Made by a program: the position numbers and the translations under genes. Positions 8,073-17,328 of a stretch of DNA of 64,000 bases are shown in pieces (the first letter of the stretch is position 1; every line of letters starts with the position of its first letter). The stretch lies in the NCBI RefSeq assembly GCF_002831585.1, contig NZ_CP025113.1:4789001-4853000 (forward strand), in the 5' to 3' direction. The notes beneath the pieces are model-generated. The model saw only the letters and a list, made by a program, of their open reading frames with translations. It made no database searches and was not told the DNA's origin. The DNA is from Bradyrhizobium sp. SK17 (GTDB lineage Bacteria; Pseudomonadota; Alphaproteobacteria; Rhizobiales; Xanthobacteraceae).

Positions 8073-9293
8073 ATGACGATCGAGACGGCCGTGGCGCGGC
8101 AGAGCGAGGCGAAGCGATGGGCGACGGTCGCGGTCGTGATGGGCTGCGGGATCGGCGCCGCCCTCCAGGTCGGCAAGGTGCCGATCGCCGCAGCGATGCT
8201 GCAACAGAGCCTCGGCATCGACCTCGCGGCGGTCGGAACGGTTGCCGGGATTTTCGCGGTGCTGGGGCTGTTCGGCAGTGTCCCCGCCGGCGTGGTGATC
8301 GCCGCGGTGGGCGCGCGCAGGGTGCTGCTGTGCGGCCTCGCGGCGATCGCGCTGGGCGCGGCGTCCGGCGCACTCGCGCCGCAGCTCGCGGTGCTGCTGG
8401 CGTCGCGCATGCTGGAGGGGCTCGGCTTCCTGCTGGTGATGGTCGCATGCCCGGCGCTGCTCGACCGCGTCGTCGGTAACGGTGCGCGCGACGTCACCAT
8501 GGCGGTGTGGAGCTGTGTGATGCCGTTCGGGATCGCGCTGGCCCTGGTCGCAGGGCCGATCTTCGATGGCTGGCGCACGATCTGGTGGGCCAGCGCGCTG
8601 CTTGTCGCCGTGCTGTTCGTCCTCGCCATTATCATCGTGCCGGATGTTCCGTCGCGCACCGGCCCGAGGCGCGCCGGCTTGATGCAGCAGGCCGCCGCGC
8701 TGGCGCGGCGCCGTACGCCGGCGCTCTTGATGCTGCTGTTTGCGCTCTACAGCCTGATGTTCTTCGCCCTGTTCAGCTTCCTGCCGATCCTGCTGACCGC
8801 GCGCCTCGGCGTGTCCAGCCAGGGCGCCGGCGGGCTCAGCGCGCTGGCGGCCGCCGGCAACGTCCTCGGCAATCTCGCGGCCGGCAATTTGCTGGCGCGC
8901 GGCGTGAGCCGGCCTCTGCTGATCGCAGTGGCAGCCCTGGTGATGGGCGCATCCGCGCTCGGAATCTTCCTGCCCGTGCTCGGCGGCTGGGGTGCGTTCG
9001 TTCTGTGCCTGCTGTTCTCCGCGACCGGCGGGCTGATCCCGGCGACCTTGCTCGCGACCGCGCCGGCGGCAGCAGGCTCGGCGACGATGGTTCCGGTCAT
9101 GATGGGACTGTTGATGACGGGCAGCAATTTCGGCCAGGTGACCGGGCCGATCGCGGTCGGTGCGGTGGTCTCGGCGTGGGGCTGGGGCGCGGCCAGCGTC
9201 ATGGTGGTGGCCGCGGCGATGCTGGCCTGCCTGGCGGCGTGGCTGCTTGCGCGCAATCACGTCAGCGTCAGCCAGGCGAGGGGCGAGGCTTGA
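8073..9293 (+). CDS. MFS transporter
   Basis: A 406-residue integral membrane protein with about 12 hydrophobic segments (for example VLGLFGSVPAGVVIAAVGARRVLL, which carries a variant of the MFS loop 2-3 motif G-x-x-x-D/A-x-x-G-x-R). The reading frame continues upstream to 7962 and would overlap the LysR start; ATG 8073, preceded by GAGGTGG, gives a normal MFS N-terminus. It is divergent from and probably regulated by the LysR gene. The sequence resembles the drug/anion-exporter type of MFS in general outline, but substrate cannot be told. Confidence 0.85.
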   Translation: MTIETAVARQSEAKRWATVAVVMGCGIGAALQVGKVPIAAAMLQQSLGIDLAAVGTVAGIFAVLGLFGSVPAGVVIAAVGARRVLLCGLAAIALGAASGALAPQLAVLLASRMLEGLGFLLVMVACPALLDRVVGNGARDVTMAVWSCVMPFGIALALVAGPIFDGWRTIWWASALLVAVLFVLAIIIVPDVPSRTGPRRAGLMQQAAALARRRTPALLMLLFALYSLMFFALFSFLPILLTARLGVSSQGAGGLSALAAAGNVLGNLAAGNLLARGVSRPLLIAVAALVMGASALGIFLPVLGGWGAFVLCLLFSATGGLIPATLLATAPAAAGSATMVPVMMGLLMTGSNFGQVTGPIAVGAVVSAWGWGAASVMVVAAAMLACLAAWLLARNHVSVSQARGEA

Positions 9294-9356
9294 CGCGGCG
9301 CGCGCCGGGGTCGAAGGAGTGAGGGTCTCTCACGCCAACGACAACAGGAAAGCTTC

Positions 9357-9707
9357 ATGACACGCGTGCGCTGTATCACCGAAATGGGCATGGGCGTCGA
9401 CGTCCATGGCCGTGACGCCACCAAGGCCGCCAAGCGCGCGGTCTCCGATGCGATCCGCCATTCCAGCCTCGGCTTCTTCCGCATGCTCGGCAAGACCGCC
9501 AACGACATGTTCGTCGACGTCACGATCGCCGTGCCCAATCCCGAAGACGTCGATATAGCGGCCGTTGCCAAGGAACTGCCCTATGGCACCAAGACGGTGA
9601 AGGCGATCGCAGGCGGGCTCGAAATTCCGTCCGATCTCGGCAACGACCCGATCCTGATCGCGAATGCCGCCGTCATCGTCAGCTTCGACGACGGCAAGAA
9701 CGGCTGA
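9357..9707 (+). CDS. Lin0512-family conserved protein
   Basis: A 116-residue soluble protein recognised as a member of the Lin0512 family of small conserved proteins of unknown function: ITEMGMGVDVHGRDATKAAKRAVSDAIRHSSL near the N-terminus and VTIAVPNPEDVDIAAVAKELPYG in the middle are typical. The gene ends 67 bp before the start of an IlvD/Edd dehydratase and reads in the same direction. The pairing suggests a metabolic accessory role, but no function is established. Confidence 0.75.
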   Translation: MTRVRCITEMGMGVDVHGRDATKAAKRAVSDAIRHSSLGFFRMLGKTANDMFVDVTIAVPNPEDVDIAAVAKELPYGTKTVKAIAGGLEIPSDLGNDPILIANAAVIVSFDDGKNG

Positions 9708-9774
9708 TCGGCTGGACGCGCGTATCGGGCTCGCCGGCAAGCCCGCAACAATCAATGAGAAGGTGGAAATCATC

Positions 9775-11517
9775 GTGACCCAGGACAGCACGATCAAAGA
9801 CAGCGCGATCAAGGACAGCAGCGACTATTGGAAGCGAGCCCGCGTCGAGTTGCGTGCGGCCGGCTTCGAGCCCGACCGCGCCATCGCGACCAACGCCGTG
9901 GTCACGATTGCGAGCGCCTACACCAACGCGCATCGCTGCAACAACCGGGTGCGGACCATCACCGATCTCCTCGTCGAGCTGCTCGCCGAGCGCGGCGGGC
10001 AGGGGCTGATCGTCGGCGCGCCGGCGGTGTCGGATGCGCTGACCCAGGGATCGCCGACGGCTGGCTACAGTCTGGTGTCGCGGGACGTCGTCGCCGATTG
10101 CTTCGAGATCGGCCACTATGCGCATCACGGCGATGCGATGATCGTGATCTCCGGTTGCGACAAGACCGGTGCCGCGGCGCTGATGCCGCTGGCGCGCACC
10201 AATGCGTTCGGCCTCGTGCTCTATCCCGGCACCAGCTCGCCGGGGCGGGTGTCGTTCGGCGCCTGGGCTGCCAAGGGCGAGAACCTCACCATCATGGATT
10301 ATGCCGAGGGCCGGGCCGCGCACGAGGCCGGCCGGATCTCGGCGGACGAGATGCTCGAGCTCGAGCGCAATGTGATGCCGGGCAGCGGCACCTGCGGCGC
10401 GATGTTCACCGCCAACACCATGAGCACGATCGCGGAGGCGATCGGCATGATGCTGCCGCGCGGCGCCTCGCATCCTGCCGATTACGGTGCCGGCAAGGAC
10501 ATTCATGCCGACGTGCGTGCCCAGGCCCGCGCCTCGGTCGATGCGCTGTACCGGCTGATCGAAGCAGGCATCCGTCCGCGCGACATCATGACCGAGCGCG
10601 CCTTCGAGAACGCGATCGCGACAGTCTATGCGATGGGCGGCTCGACCAACATGTACCTGCATCTGCTCGCGGTGGCGCGCGAGGCCCAGGTGCCGATCAC
10701 GATCGAGCGCGTGCAGGCAGTCGGCGAGCGGATTCCGCTGCTCGCCAATTTGCAGCCGCATGGTCCGTTCGCGATGGGCAGCCTGCATGCGATCGGCGGC
10801 GTGCCTGTGGTGATGAAGGAGTTGCTGCGCAACGGTCTGCTGCATGGCGACGTCATGACGGTGACCGGCAAGACGCTGGCGGAAAATCTCGCCGCAGTGC
10901 CGGCGCTCGACGAGATGGCAGGTCAAGACATCGTCTCACCGGTGTCGAACCCGATCGCGCCGCCGAACCGGCATATCAGCGTGCTCAAGGGCAATATCGC
11001 CCCCGAGAGCTGCCTCTTGAAGCTATCGGGCAAGACGCTGGACAAGGGCACCTTCAGCGGCACCGCGCGGGTGTTCGACTCCGAGCCCGATACCATGGCG
11101 GCGATCCGTGCTGGCTCGATCAAGCCCGGCACCGTCATCGTGGTGCGCAATGTCGGCCCGGTCGGCGGGCCAGGCATGCCGGAAATGGTGATGCTGACGA
11201 TCCAGTTGCAGGGCCGCGGCCTCGGTGAGGACGTTGCGCTGATCACCGACGGTCGCTTCTCCGGCGTCTCGCATGGCATCCTGATCGGGCACATCTCGCC
11301 GGAGGCGGCGCGTGGCGGCCCGATTGCGGCGGTGCGCGATGGTGACACCATCGTGATCGACCCGGTGGCACGGACCCTGAATGTGGAGCTGTCCGCCGAT
11401 GAGATCGCGAACCGCATGGCCGCCTGGCGCGCGCCGCAGCAGGCCATACGGCCGGGGTCAGTGCACGACAAATACACAAGGCTGGTGTCGTCGGCCCATT
11501 ACGGCTGCGTGCTCTGA
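9775..11517 (+). CDS. IlvD/Edd-family dehydratase (dihydroxy-acid or sugar-acid dehydratase)
   Basis: A 580-residue protein of the Fe-S dehydratase family that includes dihydroxy-acid dehydratase, phosphogluconate dehydratase and aldonate dehydratases. The three cluster-ligand cysteines are present in the family motifs: NAHRCNN (Cys55), SGCDKTGAAA (Cys128) and GSGTCGAMFTANTMS (Cys207). The C-terminal substrate segment GRFSGVSHG is also present. The GTG at 9775 follows GAGAAGGTGGA and is preferred over longer ORF starts. No ilvC, ilvE or other valine/isoleucine gene is adjacent, and its partner is a Lin0512 protein, so a catabolic sugar-acid or hydroxy-acid substrate is as likely as a role in branched-chain synthesis. 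Confidence 0.88.
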   Translation: MTQDSTIKDSAIKDSSDYWKRARVELRAAGFEPDRAIATNAVVTIASAYTNAHRCNNRVRTITDLLVELLAERGGQGLIVGAPAVSDALTQGSPTAGYSLVSRDVVADCFEIGHYAHHGDAMIVISGCDKTGAAALMPLARTNAFGLVLYPGTSSPGRVSFGAWAAKGENLTIMDYAEGRAAHEAGRISADEMLELERNVMPGSGTCGAMFTANTMSTIAEAIGMMLPRGASHPADYGAGKDIHADVRAQARASVDALYRLIEAGIRPRDIMTERAFENAIATVYAMGGSTNMYLHLLAVAREAQVPITIERVQAVGERIPLLANLQPHGPFAMGSLHAIGGVPVVMKELLRNGLLHGDVMTVTGKTLAENLAAVPALDEMAGQDIVSPVSNPIAPPNRHISVLKGNIAPESCLLKLSGKTLDKGTFSGTARVFDSEPDTMAAIRAGSIKPGTVIVVRNVGPVGGPGMPEMVMLTIQLQGRGLGEDVALITDGRFSGVSHGILIGHISPEAARGGPIAAVRDGDTIVIDPVARTLNVELSADEIANRMAAWRAPQQAIRPGSVHDKYTRLVSSAHYGCVL

Positions 11518-11554
11518 TAGACCGATGCGGGGATCGGCGAGGGCGGCAGGTACG

Positions 11555-12418
11555 TTATTCGCCGCCCTTGAAATAGTCCGGCTTGCCGGTCGTCCAGGTC
11601 TCGCCCCAATGCTGGCCGCCGCCGTCGACGGTCAGCGTCTCGCCGGTGACGAATTTGCCGGAAGGTGCCGCGAGGTAGCCGGCCGCTTCCGCGATGTCCC
11701 ATGGCGTGCCCGGGCGCATCATCGGGTTGGAGCGCGGATAGGCGGCGCGCGCCGTCTCGCTGTAGACGTTCCAGCCCTCGGTCTCGATCGCGCCGGGCGC
11801 GATGCAGTTGATCCGGATGTTCAGCGGCGCCCATTCGACCGCGAGCGCGCGCGACAGCCCGATCACGCCGGCGCGCGCCGCGATGCTGTGGGCGATGCCG
11901 TAGAGCCCGTGCGTCGTGACCACGACGATATTGATGATGCTGCCGGGATGCTCGCGGTCGCGCCAGCGCTGCGCGGCGGCCTGCATCATGTACCAGGTGC
12001 CGTTCAGGTTGGTGTTGATGACCGCGTTCCAGCCCTTGATCGAGACATCGATCGCGGCCTGCGGGAACTGGCCGCCGGCGCTGTTGACGAGATGATCGAT
12101 CCGGCCATGCGCGGCCCATAGCGTGTCGAACATCGCGTTGACCGCATCCGGGTCCTTGATATCAGCGACATACGCCGACGCCTTCAGGCCGCGATGTCCG
12201 AGACGCTCGACCAGCGCAGCGAGCTTGTCGGCATTGCGTCCCGCGACGACGACGTGGGCGCCGAGCCGGGCGAGCAGCCAGGCGATGGCGCGGCCGATAC
12301 CGCCAGCGCCGCCCGACACGACGACCACCTGACCGGCAAGCGCATCCGTCGCGAACACGGTCGGATGTGTCGCGAGTTCGTCGTCGGAGAGGCCGAGCTT
12401 TGTCTGTTGATCATCCAT
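11555..12418 (-). CDS. SDR-family oxidoreductase, enoyl/dienoyl-CoA reductase-like (PECR type)
   Basis: A 287-residue classical short-chain dehydrogenase with the NAD(P) motif SGGAGGIG at residues 35-42, NSAGG at 112-116 and a C-terminal TVDGGG. The usual YxxxK catalytic pair is absent: the segment reads AHSIAARAGVIGLS (residues 176-189). An HS..ARAGV stretch of this kind is what I recall for peroxisomal trans-2-enoyl-CoA reductase (PECR), and 2,4-dienoyl-CoA reductases also lack the Tyr. This argues for a CoA-ester reductase and not a dead SDR. It is divergent from a GST gene (70 bp between). Confidence 0.82.
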   Translation of the reverse strand: MDDQQTKLGLSDDELATHPTVFATDALAGQVVVVSGGAGGIGRAIAWLLARLGAHVVVAGRNADKLAALVERLGHRGLKASAYVADIKDPDAVNAMFDTLWAAHGRIDHLVNSAGGQFPQAAIDVSIKGWNAVINTNLNGTWYMMQAAAQRWRDREHPGSIINIVVVTTHGLYGIAHSIAARAGVIGLSRALAVEWAPLNIRINCIAPGAIETEGWNVYSETARAAYPRSNPMMRPGTPWDIAEAAGYLAAPSGKFVTGETLTVDGGGQHWGETWTTGKPDYFKGGE

Positions 12419-12489
12419 GGCCGGTTCGAGACCTTGCGGCTTTCACTGAGCTCCGTACATTAGCCGTCGAACCGTAACCCTGCAAAAGA

Positions 12490-13203
12490 ATGTCTGATAT
12501 GACCGACCTGTCAGCCTTTCCGATCACAAAACGTTGGCCCGCCCAGCATCCGGACCGCTTGCAGCTCTATTCGCTGCCGACGCCGAACGGTGTGAAGGTC
12601 TCGATCATGCTCGAGGAGATCGGGCTGCCCTACGAGGTCCATCTGGTCGACTTCAACAAGGACGACCAGAAGACGGCGGAGTTCCTGTCGCTCAATCCGA
12701 ACGGCAAGATCCCGGCAATCCTCGACCCCAACGGCCCTAGCGGCAAGCCGCTGCCGTTGTTCGAATCCGGCGCCATCCTGCAATATCTCGCCGAGAAGAC
12801 CGGCAAGCTGTTGCCAGCGGACGCGGCGCGCCGCTACCAGGCCATCCAATGGGTGTATTTCCAGATGGGCGGCATCGGACCGATGTTCGGCCAGGTCGGG
12901 TTCTTCCACAAATTCGCCGGCAAGGACTATGAGGACAAGCGGCCGCTGCAGCGCTACGTCGCCGAGTCCAAACGCCTGCTCGGCGTGATGGAGACACACC
13001 TTGCCGGACGGCAATGGTTCATGGACGACGATTACAGCATTGCCGACATCTCAATGCTCGGCTGGGTGCGCAACCTGGTCGGCTTCTACGGCGCGCGCGA
13101 GCTTGTCGAGTTCGACCAGTTCACCCACGTCGCGGCCTGGCTGGAGCGCGGTCTCAAGCGGCCGGCCGTGGAGCGCGGGTTGAATATCCCCAAGCGGCCC
13201 TAG
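12490..13203 (+). CDS. Glutathione S-transferase family protein, YfcG/Ure2p-like
   Basis: A 237-residue protein with a thioredoxin-like N-terminal domain (LQLYSLPTPNGVKVSIMLEEIGLPYEVHLVDF, then LNPNGKIPAI and ESGAILQYLAEK for glutathione binding) and an all-helical C-terminal domain (DDDYSIADISMLGWV carries the family 'S-I-A-D' N-capping box). The T-P-N-G active-site region without Cys is typical of the nu-class YfcG group, which has disulfide-bond reductase activity. Its TAG stop shares a CTAG tetranucleotide with the stop of the convergent dsbB-like gene. Confidence 0.88.
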   Translation: MSDMTDLSAFPITKRWPAQHPDRLQLYSLPTPNGVKVSIMLEEIGLPYEVHLVDFNKDDQKTAEFLSLNPNGKIPAILDPNGPSGKPLPLFESGAILQYLAEKTGKLLPADAARRYQAIQWVYFQMGGIGPMFGQVGFFHKFAGKDYEDKRPLQRYVAESKRLLGVMETHLAGRQWFMDDDYSIADISMLGWVRNLVGFYGARELVEFDQFTHVAAWLERGLKRPAVERGLNIPKRP

Positions 13204-13754
13204 CTGGCTGACTTGAGCAACTCGTAGACGACGGGATTGTCGGCGCAGGCGCCAAGGCCGCATTCGAGCAGGGTGGAGAGCACATTCAGCGCCGTCAGCC
13301 CGATCACCAGCCAGACGGCGCCTTGCGCAAATTTGCCGGGCGAGGCGCCCGGCATGGCGCGGTGATCGAACTGGCGGTCGAACAGCAGCATGGCGGCAAG
13401 CAGAACGATCGCCGCGATGAATCCGATCAGCGCCCAGGTATAGTAGTGATAGCCGAGCAGCGCCGAACCGTAGCCGGCATCGCCGGGGAGAATGTGCAGC
13501 AGGACTTGCCGCGTGGACACGGTGGCACCCAGCACGGCCGTCAGCAGCGACAAGGCATAATGGCTCGGACGCGGCCCGAAACGGATGTTCAGGATCGGTC
13601 CGATCGCCAGCAGGGCAAACAGAGTGCGCTGCAACAGGCATAGCGGGCAGGGCAGTTCATGCAACAGCAGTTGCGCGGCAAAGGCGGCGGCCAGCAGCAG
13701 CGCGAGGCCATAAAGCGCGAGCGCATTGAGGGTGACGGCCTGCGTATCGTTCAT
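13200..13754 (-). CDS. Disulfide bond formation protein B family, variant with C-terminal Cys pair
   Basis: A 184-residue inner-membrane protein. The quinone-coupled CxxC is present as CPLC (C36-C39) after the first membrane segment, followed by QRTLF as in DsbB. The second periplasmic loop, where E. coli DsbB keeps its other Cys pair, has no cysteine. Instead there is an apparent fifth membrane helix (about 144-164) followed by C165 and C170, which would place the pair in the periplasm. It is transcribed with a DUF5993 mini-protein 7 bp upstream. Partner thiol oxidase (DsbA) is not in the window. Confidence 0.85.
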   Translation of the reverse strand: MNDTQAVTLNALALYGLALLLAAAFAAQLLLHELPCPLCLLQRTLFALLAIGPILNIRFGPRPSHYALSLLTAVLGATVSTRQVLLHILPGDAGYGSALLGYHYYTWALIGFIAAIVLLAAMLLFDRQFDHRAMPGASPGKFAQGAVWLVIGLTALNVLSTLLECGLGACADNPVVYELLKSAS

Positions 13755-13761
13755 CGCCGCC

Positions 13762-13920
13762 TCAGAATGACAGCGTCAGGCGGTCGGTGGCGTGGTGCAG
13801 CAAGGTCGCGGCGCAAGCGACCAGGATCACCGCGAACAGTCCAATCGCCAGGGGACGCGGGCCACGCCAGGCCACCAGCATGGCGATGGTGATGGCGAGA
13901 AACAGTGCGGTGAATTCCAT
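13762..13920 (-). CDS. DUF5993-like small membrane protein
   Basis: A 52-residue protein consisting almost entirely of two hydrophobic segments separated by WRGPRP (EFTALFLAITIAMLVAW, then LAIGLFAVILVACAATLL). It sits 7 bp before the DsbB-type gene in the same direction. I recognise this pairing as DUF5993, a family of small proteins next to DsbB homologues. It is likely an accessory subunit or leader partner of the DsbB variant; function is unknown. Confidence 0.7.
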   Translation of the reverse strand: MEFTALFLAITIAMLVAWRGPRPLAIGLFAVILVACAATLLHHATDRLTLSF

Positions 13921-14116
13921 CCTCAGCCTCCGGATGCGAGCCCGTCGCAATCTATGACAGATTCGTGAGCCGCCGCCCGCGAACGCGAGCCCGGCTGTTG
14001 GTCCGCTTGCCAAGCTTGCGATTGGGCCAGGATTGCGATTGGGCATTGTCGCGTGCGCGCTGGTCCGCCAAGATAGCACCCCCAGTTGAGTCAAATCCTA
14101 GCCTCCGGGACATCTC

Positions 14117-15445
14117 ATGACCACAGACGCGATCAAGCCCGCCGTCCATCGCCAACATCAGCCCTGGTACAAGATCCTTTACGTCCAGGTGCTGATCGCA
14201 ATCGTGCTGGGCGTCCTGATCGGGCATTTCTATCCCAATCTCGGCAAGGCGCTGAAGCCGCTCGGCGATGGCTTCATCGCGCTGATCAAGATGATGATCG
14301 CGCCGGTGATCTTCTGCACCGTGGTGCACGGCATCTCCTCGATGGGCGACCTCAAGCGTGTCGGCCGGGTCGGGTTGAAGACGCTGATCTATTTTGAGTT
14401 GGTGTCGACGGTCGCGCTCGCATTCGGCCTGATCGTGGGCGAACTGTTGCAGCCGGGCCGCGGCTTCAACATCGATCCGTCCACGATCGACCCGAAGTCG
14501 GTCTCGACCTACGTCACCCAGGCGAAAGCAGAGGGCATCGTTGCCCATCTGATGGCAATCATTCCGGACAGCTATCTCGGCGCGGTAGCGCGCGGCGATC
14601 TGTTGCAGGTGCTGCTGATCTCGATCCTCTCGGGCTTTGCCATCGCGCTGATGGGCAAGGTCGGCGAGCCGATTGCCGCGGCGATCGATCTGGCCGCCAA
14701 GATGTTCTTCGGGATCATCCGCATCATCGTTCGCGTCGCGCCGCTCGGGGCGTTCGGCGCGATGGCCTTCACGGTCGGCGCCTACGGCCTCGGTTCGCTC
14801 GCCAATTTGGCGGCATTGATCGCCACCTTCTATCTGACCAGCATCCTGTTCGTGCTGATCGTGCTCGGCGCGATCGCGCGACTGGCCGGCTTCTCGATCA
14901 TCCGCTTCATCGCCTATATCAAGGACGAGCTCCTGATCGTGCTCGGAACCTCGTCGTCGGAAACGGTGCTGCCGCAGATGATCCAGAAGATGGAGCATCT
15001 CGGCGCCTCGCGCTCGGTGGTCGGCCTCGTCATCCCGACCGGCTACAGCTTCAATCTCGACGGCACCAACATCTACATGACGCTGGCGACGCTGTTCCTG
15101 GCGCAGGCCACCAACACGCATCTGACGATCTGGCAGGAGCTCGGCATTCTCGGCATCGCCATGATCACCTCAAAGGGCGCCTCAGGTGTCACCGGGGCCG
15201 GCTTCATCACGCTGGCGGCGACGCTGTCGATCGTGCCTGACATTCCGATCCAGTCGATCGCCATCCTGGTCGGTATCGACAAGTTCATGAGCGAGTGTCG
15301 CGCGCTGACCAATCTGGTCGGCAACGGCGTCGCCTGCGTGGTGATCAGCCTGTCCGAGGGCGAGCTCGACAAGGATGCGCTGCACGAAACCATGGCGCAT
15401 CCGATCCAGCTCGGCGAAGCGCTGGAGCCGGGTGCGACGGGCTAG
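14117..15445 (+). CDS. dctA: C4-dicarboxylate transporter DctA (DAACS family)
   Basis: A 442-residue sodium/proton:dicarboxylate symporter, very close by eye to rhizobial DctA. Signature segments: [20 protein letters not shown] at the start, [39 protein letters not shown] (re-entrant loop HP1), [16 protein letters not shown] (TM7 NxDGT motif) and [13 protein letters not shown] (HP2). It would import succinate, fumarate and malate, the main carbon source of bacteroids in rhizobia. The usual dctBD sensor-regulator pair is not adjacent, and I found no convincing -24/-12 sigma-54 promoter in the 196 bp upstream. Confidence 0.95.
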   Translation: MTTDAIKPAVHRQHQPWYKILYVQVLIAIVLGVLIGHFYPNLGKALKPLGDGFIALIKMMIAPVIFCTVVHGISSMGDLKRVGRVGLKTLIYFELVSTVALAFGLIVGELLQPGRGFNIDPSTIDPKSVSTYVTQAKAEGIVAHLMAIIPDSYLGAVARGDLLQVLLISILSGFAIALMGKVGEPIAAAIDLAAKMFFGIIRIIVRVAPLGAFGAMAFTVGAYGLGSLANLAALIATFYLTSILFVLIVLGAIARLAGFSIIRFIAYIKDELLIVLGTSSSETVLPQMIQKMEHLGASRSVVGLVIPTGYSFNLDGTNIYMTLATLFLAQATNTHLTIWQELGILGIAMITSKGASGVTGAGFITLAATLSIVPDIPIQSIAILVGIDKFMSECRALTNLVGNGVACVVISLSEGELDKDALHETMAHPIQLGEALEPGATG

Positions 15446-15610
15446 CAATATGACGTAATGGGGCCGTCGCCGAAATATCGAAAACAACCCCATGCAAAGC
15501 AGCCCGGCGGCGGCCAGTGTGCGATCGGGCAACTTGACACGTCGGGCAACTCAGCGGTATTTTCTAATATTCCGAAATCGCGCGAATGTCGTTCGTCCCC
15601 CGGGGCGGCA
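15446..15610. repeat. Intergenic dispersed repeat, Bradyrhizobium type
   Basis: The convergent gap between dctA and the winged-helix TPR gene contains a stretch (about 15447-15585) with GAAAACAACCCCATGCAAAG and GGCAACTTGACACGTCGGGC, wording I recall as recurring in intergenic regions of Bradyrhizobium genomes. Short spurious ORFs arise in it on both strands. There is no second copy in this window, so the repeat call rests on memory, not on an internal match. Confidence 0.4.
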
Positions 15611-17164
15611 TCAGTCCGGGACGCCGGCCGCCTTGAGGGTTTCACGATAGGTTGCGGACATCGATTGCACCGGGAACGGAATCCGCGATAGGAACCCGGA
15701 GATCGTAAACTCCGGATCGACCTTGAGCAGCTCGCGCGCGATCTGGGTCGCGCGCGCGGTCTCGCCGGTCTTCACCAGCGCCACGATCAGGACGCGCAGC
15801 GCCACCGCGAAGCGGCGGTTCTGCGCCAGCGCCTTGTCGGCCCAGGTCGCCGCTTCGGCAAAATGTCCGTCGAGCACCGCGCAGATCGCCAGCGCCGCGG
15901 AGGCGAACCAGCCGCGCGGGTCGCGCGGATTGAGCCGTTGCGCGCGCTCGATCATGGCGCGGCCGGCGTGCTGATCGCCGCGCATCGCCTCGATCCAGCC
16001 GCTGAGCACCAGCGCCATCGCCGAGTTCGGGTTGATCGCAAGCGAACGGCCGAACAATTCGCGCGCGGGCTCGATCTCGTCGGCCATGTTCCAGATCGCG
16101 AACGCCGCCATCCACAACACCTGCGGGTCGCTTGGTGTCAATTCGACCGCGCGCCAGGCCTGCGCCACTGCGCGTTCCCGATAGGCGTCGTCAGGCTTCA
16201 GCCAGCCCTGGACATGGCGCATCGCGTGGCAATAGGCCGATGCCGCCAGCGCCGGCGCGTAGGCGGGATCGAGCGCCAGTGCCCGGTCGAGGCAATCGAG
16301 CGCGGCCGCCATGCTCTCGGGCGTGAACTCGTAGCGTAGGCTGTACGCACGCAGCAGCCAGTCATAGGCGTCGAGCTTGTCCGGTGGCGCGGCCCGTACC
16401 CGCTCGGCTTCCGCGATGAGCAAGGTCGGCTCGATGGCGCCGACCACGTTCTCGGTGATGCGGTCCTGCAAATCGAACACATCGTCGGCCGCGCCGTCGA
16501 ACCGGTCCGCCCAGAGATGCGCACCAGAGCTGGCGTCGATCAACTGTCCGGTGATGCGTAAGCGGTCGCCGCCGCGGCGGACGCTGCCCTCGAGCACATA
16601 GCCGACGCCGAGGTCACGCCCGACCTGGCGGATATCGACGGCCTTGCCCTTGTAGGTGAAGGCGGAGTTGCGCGCGATCACGGTGAGGCGGCTGCAACGC
16701 GCCAGCGCGGTGGTGATGTCTTCGGCGATGCCGTCGGCGAAATAATCCTGCTCGGGGTCGCCGCTCATATTGGTGAAGGGCAGCACCGCGATCGACGGAC
16801 CCTCGCTCGGCCGCGATGGACTGGTGTCGTCCACAAGCGGACGCTCGGGCACCGTGGCTTCCCTGACATCGCCGACGAAGCGAAGGCCCTTGCGGGGCAG
16901 GGTGCGGATCAGCCTCTGCTGCTCGCCATTGTCGCCAATTGCGGTCCGCGCGGCGTTGACCCGGCTGCTCAGCGTCGCCTCCGAGACGATCCTGCCGTGC
17001 CAGACGGCAGCGAGCACCTCGTCGCGGCTGACCACGCGGTCGCGGGCACGGATCAGGAATTCGAGAAGGTCGAAGACCTGCGGCTCGACGGCGACCAGCA
17101 CATCGCCACGCCGCAGCTCCCGGCGCTCAGAGTCGAGGGTCAAGTCGTTGAAATGGTAAGTCAA
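15611..17164 (-). CDS. Winged-helix (OmpR/CadC-type) regulator with TolB-like and TPR domains
   Basis: A 517-residue protein. Residues 1-100 form a Trans_reg_C winged helix (EPQVFDLLEFLIRARDRVVSRDEVLAAVW, then LIRTLPRKGLRFVG). Residues about 120-250 resemble the TolB-like N-terminal domain of the class III adenylate cyclase/regulator group (IAVLPFTNMSGDPEQDYFADGIAEDITTAL and VLEGSVRR). The rest is a string of TPR helices. No membrane helix is evident, so it is a cytoplasmic regulator. The frame starts at a TTG (17164) with a weak ribosome site. Targets and signal are unknown. Confidence 0.85.
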   Translation of the reverse strand: MTYHFNDLTLDSERRELRRGDVLVAVEPQVFDLLEFLIRARDRVVSRDEVLAAVWHGRIVSEATLSSRVNAARTAIGDNGEQQRLIRTLPRKGLRFVGDVREATVPERPLVDDTSPSRPSEGPSIAVLPFTNMSGDPEQDYFADGIAEDITTALARCSRLTVIARNSAFTYKGKAVDIRQVGRDLGVGYVLEGSVRRGGDRLRITGQLIDASSGAHLWADRFDGAADDVFDLQDRITENVVGAIEPTLLIAEAERVRAAPPDKLDAYDWLLRAYSLRYEFTPESMAAALDCLDRALALDPAYAPALAASAYCHAMRHVQGWLKPDDAYRERAVAQAWRAVELTPSDPQVLWMAAFAIWNMADEIEPARELFGRSLAINPNSAMALVLSGWIEAMRGDQHAGRAMIERAQRLNPRDPRGWFASAALAICAVLDGHFAEAATWADKALAQNRRFAVALRVLIVALVKTGETARATQIARELLKVDPEFTISGFLSRIPFPVQSMSATYRETLKAAGVPD

Positions 17165-17328
17165 ACCGAAGAGTCCGGCGGCCGGTGGCTGAATCCGCGG
17201 CGGAACCTAGCACAGGCGGCGCGGAGCCAAAATCACGACGGTCTGAAGGACAAATCCACGTCCCCTGAAAGCGGACGGGGGCGGGCTCTGCAATATTGGA
17301 CCCCGACACCAGACTTCAGGAGATCGCC

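Noticed and set aside
11555..12418. Treating the SDR without YxxxK as a pseudogene
   Set aside because: The frame is intact, other motifs are conserved and the HS..ARAG variant fits the enoyl-CoA reductase branch.
13921..14116. Possible sigma-54 promoter upstream of dctA, as in other rhizobia
   Set aside because: No GG-N10-GC pair with a good TGGCAC/TTGC context was found, and dctBD are absent nearby.
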